From: an uncultured Parabacteroides sp.
GTDB taxonomy: Bacteria; Bacteroidota; Bacteroidia; Bacteroidales; Tannerellaceae
Reading direction: 5' to 3'
Length of the DNA: 17,216 nucleotides
Assembly (NCBI GenBank): GCA_937890135.1
Contig: CALBYC010000239.1
Location: 1 to 17,216, forward strand
This document shows, piece after piece, positions 1 through 6,315 of the stretch. How positions within the stretch are numbered: position 1 is the stretch's first letter; the number at the start of each line of letters is the position of its first letter. The notes beneath the pieces are model-generated. The model was not told the origin of the DNA. It ran no database searches and worked only from the letters and a program-made list of their open reading frames with translations. Made by a program: the position numbers and the translations under genes.

Positions 1-1023
1 TTCCGATGGCTCGTCCACCATGACTATCTGGAAACGGCGTTCCAAAGCCTTGTCCTTTTCAAAATATTTCTGGTACTCTTCCAATGTAGTCGCACCGATA
101 GATCTCAAGTCGCCGCGGGCCAAAGCCGGTTTCAAGATATTGGCAGCATCCATGGCGCCTTCGCCTTTGCCTGCACCCACCAATGTATGGATTTCATCGA
201 TGAAAAGGATAATCTCACCTTCCGATTTCATCACTTCATTGACTACGGCTTTTAACCGTTCCTCGAACTCGCCTTTGTATTTGGCTCCTGCGATCAAGGC
301 TCCCATGTCCAATGAGTAAATTTGTTTTGATTTCAAATTCTCGGGGACATCGCCTCTTACGATACGTTGTGCAAGGCCTTCTGCGATGGCTGTCTTACCC
401 ACACCCGGCTCACCGATCAGAATCGGGTTATTCTTCGTACGCCTACTCAGGATTTGCAATACCCTGCGAATCTCCTCGTCACGTCCGATGACAGGATCCA
501 GCTTGCCGCTTCTCGCACGCTCATTCAGGTTGATGGCATATTTGCTCAAAGCCTCGTAGGTGTCTTCCGCAGACTGGCTGGTAACCTTGTTGCCTTTTCG
601 CAACTCGTCGATGGCCTTGCGCAACTCGTCTTCCGTGAAACCTGCGTCCTTCAAAATCTGGGAAGCACTGCTCTTTTCCGTATAAAGAGCCAAGATTATC
701 GGTTCGATCGAGACATATTGGTCTCCCATCTTGGATGAATAATCCACCGCTTTCTGCAAGACGGTATTGGACTCTCCGGAAAGGTAGGGTTCGCCTCCTG
801 ACACTTTAGGCAGTGAAGCAATTTGCGCATCAATCGCTTTGGTCACCTGCTGGGCATTGACACCTAACTTTTGGAACAAAAAGTTAGTGATGCTTTCCCC
901 CGTCGTGATGACAGCTTTGAGCAAATGGACAGGTTCAATCGCTTGCTGGTTGTTTTGCGTAACCAGTTGCACGGCCTGTTGCACCGCTTCTTGAGCTTTA
1001 ATTGTAAAGTTGTTAAAATTCAT
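1..1023 (-). CDS. clpB: ATP-dependent disaggregase ClpB, N-terminal part (cut by window edge)
   Basis: This is the first 341 codons of the AAA+ chaperone ClpB/Hsp100, which rescues aggregated proteins together with DnaK in the cytoplasm. The frame stays open to base 1, so the rest of NBD1, the coiled-coil middle domain and NBD2 lie outside the window. Visible parts are the Clp N-domain (about residues 1-145, beginning MNFNNFTIKAQEAV), then NBD1 with Walker A GEPGVGKT at 204-211 and Walker B ILFIDE at 272-277, plus the ClpB-like segment GAGKGEGAMDAAN. The ATG at 1023-1021 follows a good AAGGAG Shine-Dalgarno about 8 nt upstream, unusual for this phylum, which fixes the start. No -7 box of the TAnnTTTG type is visible in the 149 bp upstream. 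The N-domain and middle-domain-type layout favour ClpB over ClpA or ClpC, and identification is secure. Confidence 0.97.
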   Translation of the reverse strand, partial: MNFNNFTIKAQEAVQQAVQLVTQNNQQAIEPVHLLKAVITTGESITNFLFQKLGVNAQQVTKAIDAQIASLPKVSGGEPYLSGESNTVLQKAVDYSSKMGDQYVSIEPIILALYTEKSSASQILKDAGFTEDELRKAIDELRKGNKVTSQSAEDTYEALSKYAINLNERARSGKLDPVIGRDEEIRRVLQILSRRTKNNPILIGEPGVGKTAIAEGLAQRIVRGDVPENLKSKQIYSLDMGALIAGAKYKGEFEERLKAVVNEVMKSEGEIILFIDEIHTLVGAGKGEGAMDAANILKPALARGDLRSIGATTLEEYQKYFEKDKALERRFQIVMVDEPSE

Positions 1024-1172
1024 ATAATTAATCTCCTTCCTTTATTTTTTCATTCATCAATCCATCTACAAAATCAATGCCAAAACATCATGTAGACAAC
1101 ATGTCATAACTTAACGGCTCGCACTTGGCTTCTTCCTGCATTTCTGTCACAAAGATTGTCCTTTCGTCTATT

Positions 1173-1907
1173 TCATCCCGCTCCGACCACCATGTCCCAG
1201 GCAGCAGCCAACGCCTGCATCGACGGGAACAGCAAATCGGCGCCTTCGGCCTTCAAGGTGTCATCGCTCAACGGGCCTGTATTGACAGCAATCGTGAAAA
1301 TGCCTGCTGCCACTCCGGCTCTCACGCCCAATGGCGCATTTTCCACCACTATCGCCTCGTTCGGCTCAACGCCCGCCTTGGCCAATCCCATCAAATAAGG
1401 TTCAGGGTCCGGTTTTCCCCGTTTTACGTCAAAGGCGGTCACCGTCATCTCCGGTGAAAAGCAACCGGGATACGTGCGCTCCAATTTATCTATCAAGCTC
1501 TTTTGTCCCGACCCTGTCACCACCAGGCACTTCAGCCCAGACATTTTCGCCTTATCCAGCACATCGGCCGCGCCGGGCATGGCCTCCCCATCGTTAAGCT
1601 CCCTGAACCTTTCCGTTTTTTCCTTGTAGATGCGTTCGCGTTCTTCTTCCGTGGCATTCCTGCCGAAAGTATGTTGGAACAATATATCAATCGTGCTGGC
1701 GCCCGTCCTCCCTTCGTACATATAAAAATCTTTTTCCGAAGCAGCCAAATGATAACGGTCCGCCACCTCTTTCCATGCTTTCGCATGGAAGCGCATGGAG
1801 TCGTACAACACCCCGTCCATGTCAAACAAGACCGCCTTGGGGACAAGCCTCTTCCCTCTTGTCAACAGATAATCGGCCTTGGCTTTCTCTACCATCTCTT
1901 CCGTCAT
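1173..1907 (-). CDS. HAD-superfamily phosphatase, beta-phosphoglucomutase-like
   Basis: A 244-residue haloacid dehalogenase-like hydrolase of the phosphoglycolate phosphatase/beta-phosphoglucomutase type, probably dephosphorylating or isomerising a small sugar phosphate in the cytoplasm; the substrate is unknown. All four HAD motifs are present: motif I DMDGVLYDS (nucleophile Asp29, acid/base Asp31), motif II around VVTGSGQ, the motif III lysine in RGKPDPEPY, and motif IV VVENAPLGV. The frame is open a further 28 codons upstream to 1991, but that stretch encodes an implausible Cys- and Phe-rich peptide and lies over a strong terminator hairpin, so I start at the ATG at 1907. The ATG at 1895 is another possibility. 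The gene lies downstream of pgi in the same direction but behind pgi's terminator, so its transcription is unclear (see findings). Confidence 0.88.
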   Translation of the reverse strand: MTEEMVEKAKADYLLTRGKRLVPKAVLFDMDGVLYDSMRFHAKAWKEVADRYHLAASEKDFYMYEGRTGASTIDILFQHTFGRNATEEERERIYKEKTERFRELNDGEAMPGAADVLDKAKMSGLKCLVVTGSGQKSLIDKLERTYPGCFSPEMTVTAFDVKRGKPDPEPYLMGLAKAGVEPNEAIVVENAPLGVRAGVAAGIFTIAVNTGPLSDDTLKAEGADLLFPSMQALAAAWDMVVGAG

Positions 1908-1924
1908 TTCCCTTGCAAACAGAT

Positions 1925-1977
1925 AAAAAAAACACGGATCACATGCTCTCTTCCGCAGAAGAAAGATGCAATCCGTG
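1925..1977 (-). terminator. Strong intrinsic terminator after pgi
   Basis: Read on the minus strand, an arm at 1977-1958 (beginning CACGGATTGCATC) pairs with one at 1953-1933 (ending GATCCGTG) around a 4-nt TGCG loop. This gives about 20 pairs, three of them G-U, with a single bulged base, followed at once by eight T residues (1932-1925). It lies 27 nt beyond the pgi stop codon and is a textbook rho-independent terminator for the lysS-gpsA-pgi unit. The T-tract ends only 17 nt before the start codon of the next gene. Confidence 0.9.
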
Positions 1978-2003
1978 CCATGCATTACCATGAATTGTTT
2001 TAA

Positions 2004-3350
2004 TTACAATCTACTTTTGATCGCTTCGCTTTCTTTCTCGTAGCCCGGCTTGTTCAACAATGCAAACATGTTCTTCTTGTAGGCTTCGACACCCGGCTGG
2101 TTGAACGGGTTCACGCCCAGCATGTATCCACTGATGCCGCACGCCTTTTCAAAGAAATAGAACAACTGGCCGATATAATACGGAGTAACGGCAGGCATGG
2201 TCACCTTGATGTTGGGGACACCGCCGTCGACATGGGCCAGCTGAGTACCCAGTTCGGCCATTTTATTCACTTCGTCCACACGTTTTCCGGCCAAGAAGTT
2301 CAAGCCGTCCAAATTGGCCTCGTCCGTAGGGACAACCACTTTGTGGGCTGGCTCCTCCACGGAAATGACCGTCTCGAAAATAGTACGCTCGCCATCCTGG
2401 ATCCATTGCCCCATAGAATGCAAGTCCGTCGTCAAATCGACAGCTGCCGGGAAAATGCCCTTGTTGTCCTTGCCTTCGCTTTCTCCGAAAAGCTGTTTCC
2501 ACCATTCCGCGATGTAATGCAATTTCGGATGGAAGTTGCACAGGATTTCTATTTTCTTGCCATCCTTGTAAAGCTCGTTGCGGACAGCGGCATAAATGGC
2601 GGAAATATTTTCGGCAAAAGGAACGGCACGGTCGGTCGCTTGTTCCATGGAAGCCGCACCGGCCACCAGCTCGCGGATATTCACGCCTGCCACAGCGATA
2701 GGCAACAGCCCGACCGGAGTAAGGACGGAGAAACGTCCGCCGACATTGTCCGGAATGACGAATGTCTTGTAACCCTCCTGGTCTGCCAACTTGCGCAATG
2801 CGCCTTTCTTCGCATCGGTAACGGCGACAATGCGGTGTTTGGCCTCTTCCTTGCCAACGGCGTCTTCCAGTTGCTTTTTCAAGATGCGGAAAGCCAAAGC
2901 AGGCTCCGTTGTCGTGCCCGACTTGGAAATGTTGATGATGCCGAACTGACGGCCCTTCAGCACTTCGCTCAATTCATACAAATAATCTTCCCCTATGTTG
3001 TGGCCGGCATACAGCAAGATCGGGTTCTTGCGGCCAGTCGTATGGAGGGCGTCAAAACTATCGTTCATCGCCTCCACGACAGCGCGTGTGCCCAAATAAC
3101 TGCCGCCGATGCCAATAGCCACCACGATTTCGCATTTCGAGCGCAAAACGTCGGCCGTCTTTTCGATATCGGCGAATTGCTCCTCGGTAATGGATGACGG
3201 CAAGTGCAACCATCCTAAGAAATCGTTACCAGCGCCAGTGCCATCATGCAAGGTAGCCATGCACTCGTTTGCTTTCGCTTCTTGGGCGAAGATTTGTTCC
3301 TTCGGCACGAAGCCGAATACTTTCTCAATGTTCAAGCTAATGTCTTTCAT
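2004..3350 (-). CDS. pgi: Glucose-6-phosphate isomerase
   Basis: This 448-residue phosphoglucose isomerase interconverts glucose 6-phosphate and fructose 6-phosphate in glycolysis and gluconeogenesis. It is the shorter bacterial form. PGI signature 1 is DNVGGRFSVLTPVG at 201-214 and signature 2 is the segment 408-425 with NPFNQPGVEAYK. The SIS phosphate-binding segment SKSGTTTEPA starts near 142. Predicted catalytic residues are Glu290 in FGESEGK and Lys425. It starts 18 bp behind the gpsA stop codon with no Shine-Dalgarno, consistent with cotranscription with lysS and gpsA, and is closed by the intrinsic terminator downstream. The protein is full length with no missing key residue. Confidence 0.97.
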   Translation of the reverse strand: MKDISLNIEKVFGFVPKEQIFAQEAKANECMATLHDGTGAGNDFLGWLHLPSSITEEQFADIEKTADVLRSKCEIVVAIGIGGSYLGTRAVVEAMNDSFDALHTTGRKNPILLYAGHNIGEDYLYELSEVLKGRQFGIINISKSGTTTEPALAFRILKKQLEDAVGKEEAKHRIVAVTDAKKGALRKLADQEGYKTFVIPDNVGGRFSVLTPVGLLPIAVAGVNIRELVAGAASMEQATDRAVPFAENISAIYAAVRNELYKDGKKIEILCNFHPKLHYIAEWWKQLFGESEGKDNKGIFPAAVDLTTDLHSMGQWIQDGERTIFETVISVEEPAHKVVVPTDEANLDGLNFLAGKRVDEVNKMAELGTQLAHVDGGVPNIKVTMPAVTPYYIGQLFYFFEKACGISGYMLGVNPFNQPGVEAYKKNMFALLNKPGYEKESEAIKSRL

Positions 3351-3368
3351 AAGCCAACTATATCGGAT

Positions 3369-4364
3369 TTATTTAAATGTATTCGTTAACTGCCTTATTT
3401 CTGTTATCGGAGACCTGCGCTCGTACAAGATGGCATAAAGCGCGTCCAGGATAGGCATGTCCACCTTGTATCTCTCGTTGATTTCATGGATGCACTTTGT
3501 CCCATAATACCCTTCGGCTATCATCTCCATCTCCAGCTGGGCCGTCTTGACGGAATAACCCTTGCCTATCATGGTCCCGAATGTCCTGTTCCTGCTGAAG
3601 CGGGAATAAGCCGTCACCAGCAAATCGCCCAGGTAAACCGAGTCCGTGATGTCCCTTTCCAGTCCATGGACGGCATGCAAAAACCTGCGCATCTCCTCGA
3701 TGGCATTGCAAATGAACACCGCCAAGAAGTTGTCTCCGTATTTCATCCCGTGGCAGATGCCGGCGACGATGGCATAGACATTCTTCAGCACGGAGGCGTA
3801 TTCTATCCCGGTGACATCCTTGCAGCAATAGTTCCTCAGGTATTGATTCCGGAATACCGGGGACAACCGCTTCACGTTTTCTATGTTCGGACATGCCAAC
3901 GTGATGTAGGAAAGCCGCTCCAAGGCTATCTCTTCCGCATGGCAAGGGCCTCCTATCACGGCTATCTGTTCCAATGGCACATGGTAATACTCGGAAAAAT
4001 AATCAGCAATCAGCATATTCTCGTCGGGGACGATGCCCTTGATGGCCGAGATGATAAATTTATCCGTCATCGATGTTGTCACCCGCTGCAGGTGTTGCTT
4101 CAAAAAGGGAGAAGGGGTCGCGAATATCAACGTGTCCGACTTCTCTATCGTTTCATTGATGTCGGTGTAGAAATGGATACGATCCACGTCGAACTCGACC
4201 GCGGACAGGTAACTTGGGTTATGCCCGGTCTGTTTGAAATCTTCGATTTGGTCGACCCTGCGCATGTACCAATTGATGCTTTTTTGTGTCGTGAGTACAA
4301 TTTTGGCCAACGCGGTAGCCCAGCTGCCGCCCCCCATTATTGCAAATTTTCCTGGCAAGTTCAT
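3369..4364 (-). CDS. gpsA: NAD(P)-dependent glycerol-3-phosphate dehydrogenase
   Basis: A 331-residue GpsA, which reduces dihydroxyacetone phosphate to sn-glycerol 3-phosphate, the backbone of membrane phospholipids, in the cytoplasm. The Rossmann glycine-rich loop is GGGSWATALA at 11-20. Further conserved segments are SAIKGI with Lys109, GGPCHAEE at 138-145 (a variant of the usual GPSFAKE), the catalytic lysine Lys194 in VLKNVYAI, and the substrate-side YLGDLLVT and SRNRTFG segments. It lies 14 bp behind lysS and 18 bp ahead of pgi, so the three are probably one transcript. The cysteine-containing GGPCHAEE seems normal for this lineage. Full length. Confidence 0.95.
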   Translation of the reverse strand: MNLPGKFAIMGGGSWATALAKIVLTTQKSINWYMRRVDQIEDFKQTGHNPSYLSAVEFDVDRIHFYTDINETIEKSDTLIFATPSPFLKQHLQRVTTSMTDKFIISAIKGIVPDENMLIADYFSEYYHVPLEQIAVIGGPCHAEEIALERLSYITLACPNIENVKRLSPVFRNQYLRNYCCKDVTGIEYASVLKNVYAIVAGICHGMKYGDNFLAVFICNAIEEMRRFLHAVHGLERDITDSVYLGDLLVTAYSRFSRNRTFGTMIGKGYSVKTAQLEMEMIAEGYYGTKCIHEINERYKVDMPILDALYAILYERRSPITEIRQLTNTFK

Positions 4365-4378
4365 CTCTGGTACTGATT

Positions 4379-6112
4379 TTATTTGGCAGCATTCGCAATC
4401 CAGCCTTCAATCTGATTGACGGCGGGATTTTCCAAGCCTAACTTATATTTTTTATTAAGTTCGCACAATTCTTGCCTTACTTTGTTGGCGTTTGCCTCTT
4501 TCAAGGCATCGACCGTCACGTATCCGGCTTTCTGCAAAGCAGTGACCCAGTCCTTGTCCACGCCAATCCCAACATATTTATCCACGCTGTCCTTCTTCGC
4601 GGTCTTCTCAGGACGCATTTGCGGGAAGAACAACACTTCCTGGATGGTGGTCTGGCCTGTCATCAGCATGACCAGCCGGTCTATCCCGATCCCGATTCCG
4701 CTGGTAGGCGGCATCCCATATTCCAACGCGCGCATGAAGTCCTGGTCGATGATCATCGCCTCGTCGTCGCCCTTGGCCGCCAGCCTCATCTGTTCCTTGA
4801 AACGGGCCTCCTGGTCGATCGGGTCGTTCAATTCGGAATAGGCATTCGCCAGTTCCTTCCCGTTCACCATCAGCTCGAAACGTTCGGTCAAGCCCGGCTT
4901 GCTCCGGTGCATCTTGGTAAGCGGGGACATTTCCACCGGATAATCCGTGATGAACGTAGGCTGGATGAATGTTCCTTCGCAGAACTCCCCGAATATTTCA
5001 TCTATCAGCTTGCCCTTGCCCATCGTCTCGTCAACCTCCATGCCGAGCTTCCGGCAAACTTCCCGTATCTGGCTTTCGTCCATGCCGTCCAAGTCGTATC
5101 CGGTCTTTTCCTTGATGGCGTCCAGGATGGGCAAGCGGCGGTAGGGGGCCTTGAAGCTGATGGTCTTCCCGTCCACCACGGTTTCGCTCGAACCGTTCAC
5201 GGCAACGCATATCGTTTCCAGCAGCTTCTCGGTGAACGACATCATCCAATTATAATCCTTGTACTGCACATACAGTTCCATGCAGGTGAACTCCGGGTTA
5301 TGGTTCCTGTCCATTCCTTCGTTGCGGAAGTTTTTGCCGATTTCATACACTCCCTCGAAGCCGCCCACTATCAGACGCTTCAGGTAAAGCTCCGTCGCGA
5401 TGCGCATGTACATGTCTATGTCCAGCGCGTTGAAATGGGTGATGAACGGGCGGGCGCTGGCTCCTCCCGGTATGGATTGCAACGTGGGCGTTTCCACTTC
5501 GGTATAGCCGGCTTGGTCCAACACGCTGCGCAGCGTGCGCAGCACTTTCGCACGTTTGAGGAATATGTCCTTGACGCCATCGTTGACGATCAGGTCGACG
5601 TAGCGTTGGCGATAGCGCAATTCCGGGTCGTTGAATCCGTCATAGGCCACGCCGTCTTTATATTTCACGATAGGCAGAGGCCGCAATGATTTCGACAACA
5701 CGGTCAGTTTCTTGGCATGAACGGAAATCTCGCCCATTTGCGTACGGAACACGTAACCTTCAATCCCCACAATGTCGCCGATGTCCAGCAATTTCTTGAA
5801 CACGACTGTATATAGGTCTTTGTTTTCGCCTGGGCAAATGTCATCACGGGAAATATACACCTGTATGCGTCCTTCTGAATCCTGAAGCTCCATGAAAGAG
5901 GCTTTCCCCATGATACGGCGGCTCATGATGCGTCCCGCAATGCTTACCTGACGAGGTTCGGCATCTTCGTCTTTGAAGTTTTCCTTTATCTCCTTGGAAA
6001 ATGCGTTAGTCACATACTCTGCGGCAGGATATGGTTCTATCCCCATCTCACGCAACTGCGTCATGCTGTTACGCCTTATTATTTCTTGTTCACTCAGTTC
6101 TAATAGATTCAT
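4379..6112 (-). CDS. lysS: Lysyl-tRNA synthetase, class II
   Basis: A 577-residue class II lysine-tRNA ligase that charges tRNA-Lys. An N-terminal OB-fold anticodon-binding domain (about 50-150) precedes the catalytic core with motif 2 around NFRNEGMDRNHNPEF (261-275) and motif 3 GIGIGIDRL at 472-480. A C-terminal extension of about 70 residues (507-577, from KKDSVDKYVGIGVDKDW) goes beyond the roughly 505-residue E. coli enzyme; this extension is typical of Bacteroides LysS and looks like a small helical domain. The frame is open to 6151, but that extra peptide would overlap the promoter, and MNLLELSEQE at 6112 is the family start. First gene of the lysS-gpsA-pgi unit, with a TAttTTTG -7 box about 29 nt upstream. 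Confidence 0.97.
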   Translation of the reverse strand: MNLLELSEQEIIRRNSMTQLREMGIEPYPAAEYVTNAFSKEIKENFKDEDAEPRQVSIAGRIMSRRIMGKASFMELQDSEGRIQVYISRDDICPGENKDLYTVVFKKLLDIGDIVGIEGYVFRTQMGEISVHAKKLTVLSKSLRPLPIVKYKDGVAYDGFNDPELRYRQRYVDLIVNDGVKDIFLKRAKVLRTLRSVLDQAGYTEVETPTLQSIPGGASARPFITHFNALDIDMYMRIATELYLKRLIVGGFEGVYEIGKNFRNEGMDRNHNPEFTCMELYVQYKDYNWMMSFTEKLLETICVAVNGSSETVVDGKTISFKAPYRRLPILDAIKEKTGYDLDGMDESQIREVCRKLGMEVDETMGKGKLIDEIFGEFCEGTFIQPTFITDYPVEMSPLTKMHRSKPGLTERFELMVNGKELANAYSELNDPIDQEARFKEQMRLAAKGDDEAMIIDQDFMRALEYGMPPTSGIGIGIDRLVMLMTGQTTIQEVLFFPQMRPEKTAKKDSVDKYVGIGVDKDWVTALQKAGYVTVDALKEANANKVRQELCELNKKYKLGLENPAVNQIEGWIANAAK

Positions 6113-6140
6113 TGCGTTTCTACTTTTGTGTAATACTCCG

Positions 6141-6148
6141 CAAAAATA
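6141..6148 (-). promoter_or_regulatory. Predicted lysS promoter -7 box
   Basis: On the minus strand TATTTTTG matches the Bacteroidota sigma-factor -7 consensus TAnnTTTG exactly. It lies 28 nt before the lysS ATG, giving a leader of about 25 nt. No clear TTG/TTTG -33 box is visible at the usual 19-21 nt spacing, because that space is occupied by a perfect inverted repeat (6155-6174). Confidence 0.6.
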
Positions 6149-6154
6149 CAAAAA

Positions 6155-6174
6155 AATATCGGTATGCCGATATT
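6155..6174. promoter_or_regulatory. Perfect 8-bp inverted repeat abutting the lysS promoter
   Basis: AATATCGG, a 4-nt spacer and CCGATATT form a perfect palindrome located just upstream of the lysS -7 box, where RNA polymerase or a regulator would bind. On the minus strand it runs into seven T residues, so it could instead be a backup terminator for the GH20 gene upstream. The sequence cannot decide between operator and terminator. Confidence 0.5.
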
Positions 6175-6234
6175 ATTGCATAAGCTTTTCATTTTTATGT
6201 CATGAAACTTGCTGGAGGGAAGCCCGCACGTTGC

Positions 6235-6272
6235 AAAAAACAGTCCCGGGGACTTTTCCTTTTCCTCGGGAC
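6235..6272 (-). terminator. Intrinsic terminator after the GH20 gene
   Basis: On the minus strand GTCCCGAGGA pairs with TCCCCGGGAC (one A-C mismatch) around a purine-rich loop, then TG and six T residues. It lies about 43 nt beyond the hexosaminidase stop codon and before the lysS promoter, separating the two transcription units. Confidence 0.75.
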
Positions 6273-6315
6273 CGTTTCCTGGCGCGGGTGCGGGCGTTTC
6301 CCCCTCCGGCAGTTA

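Noticed and set aside
1908..1991. N-terminal extension of the HAD phosphatase by 28 codons
   Set aside because: The extension runs through the pgi terminator hairpin and gives a Cys/Phe-rich peptide unlike family N-termini.
2232..3197. A 321-codon plus-strand open frame opposite pgi, and similar long ones opposite gpsA, glyA and the GH20 gene
   Set aside because: All are antisense to confidently identified genes and encode low-similarity, His/Arg-rich shadow peptides.
4472..5689. A 405-codon open frame on the plus strand opposite lysS
   Set aside because: lysS on the minus strand is complete with all class II motifs. The opposite frame has no recognisable domain and results from codon bias in GC-rich coding DNA.
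6113..6151. N-terminal extension of LysS by 13 codons
   Set aside because: It covers the -7 box of the lysS promoter, and MNLLELSEQE is the usual family start.
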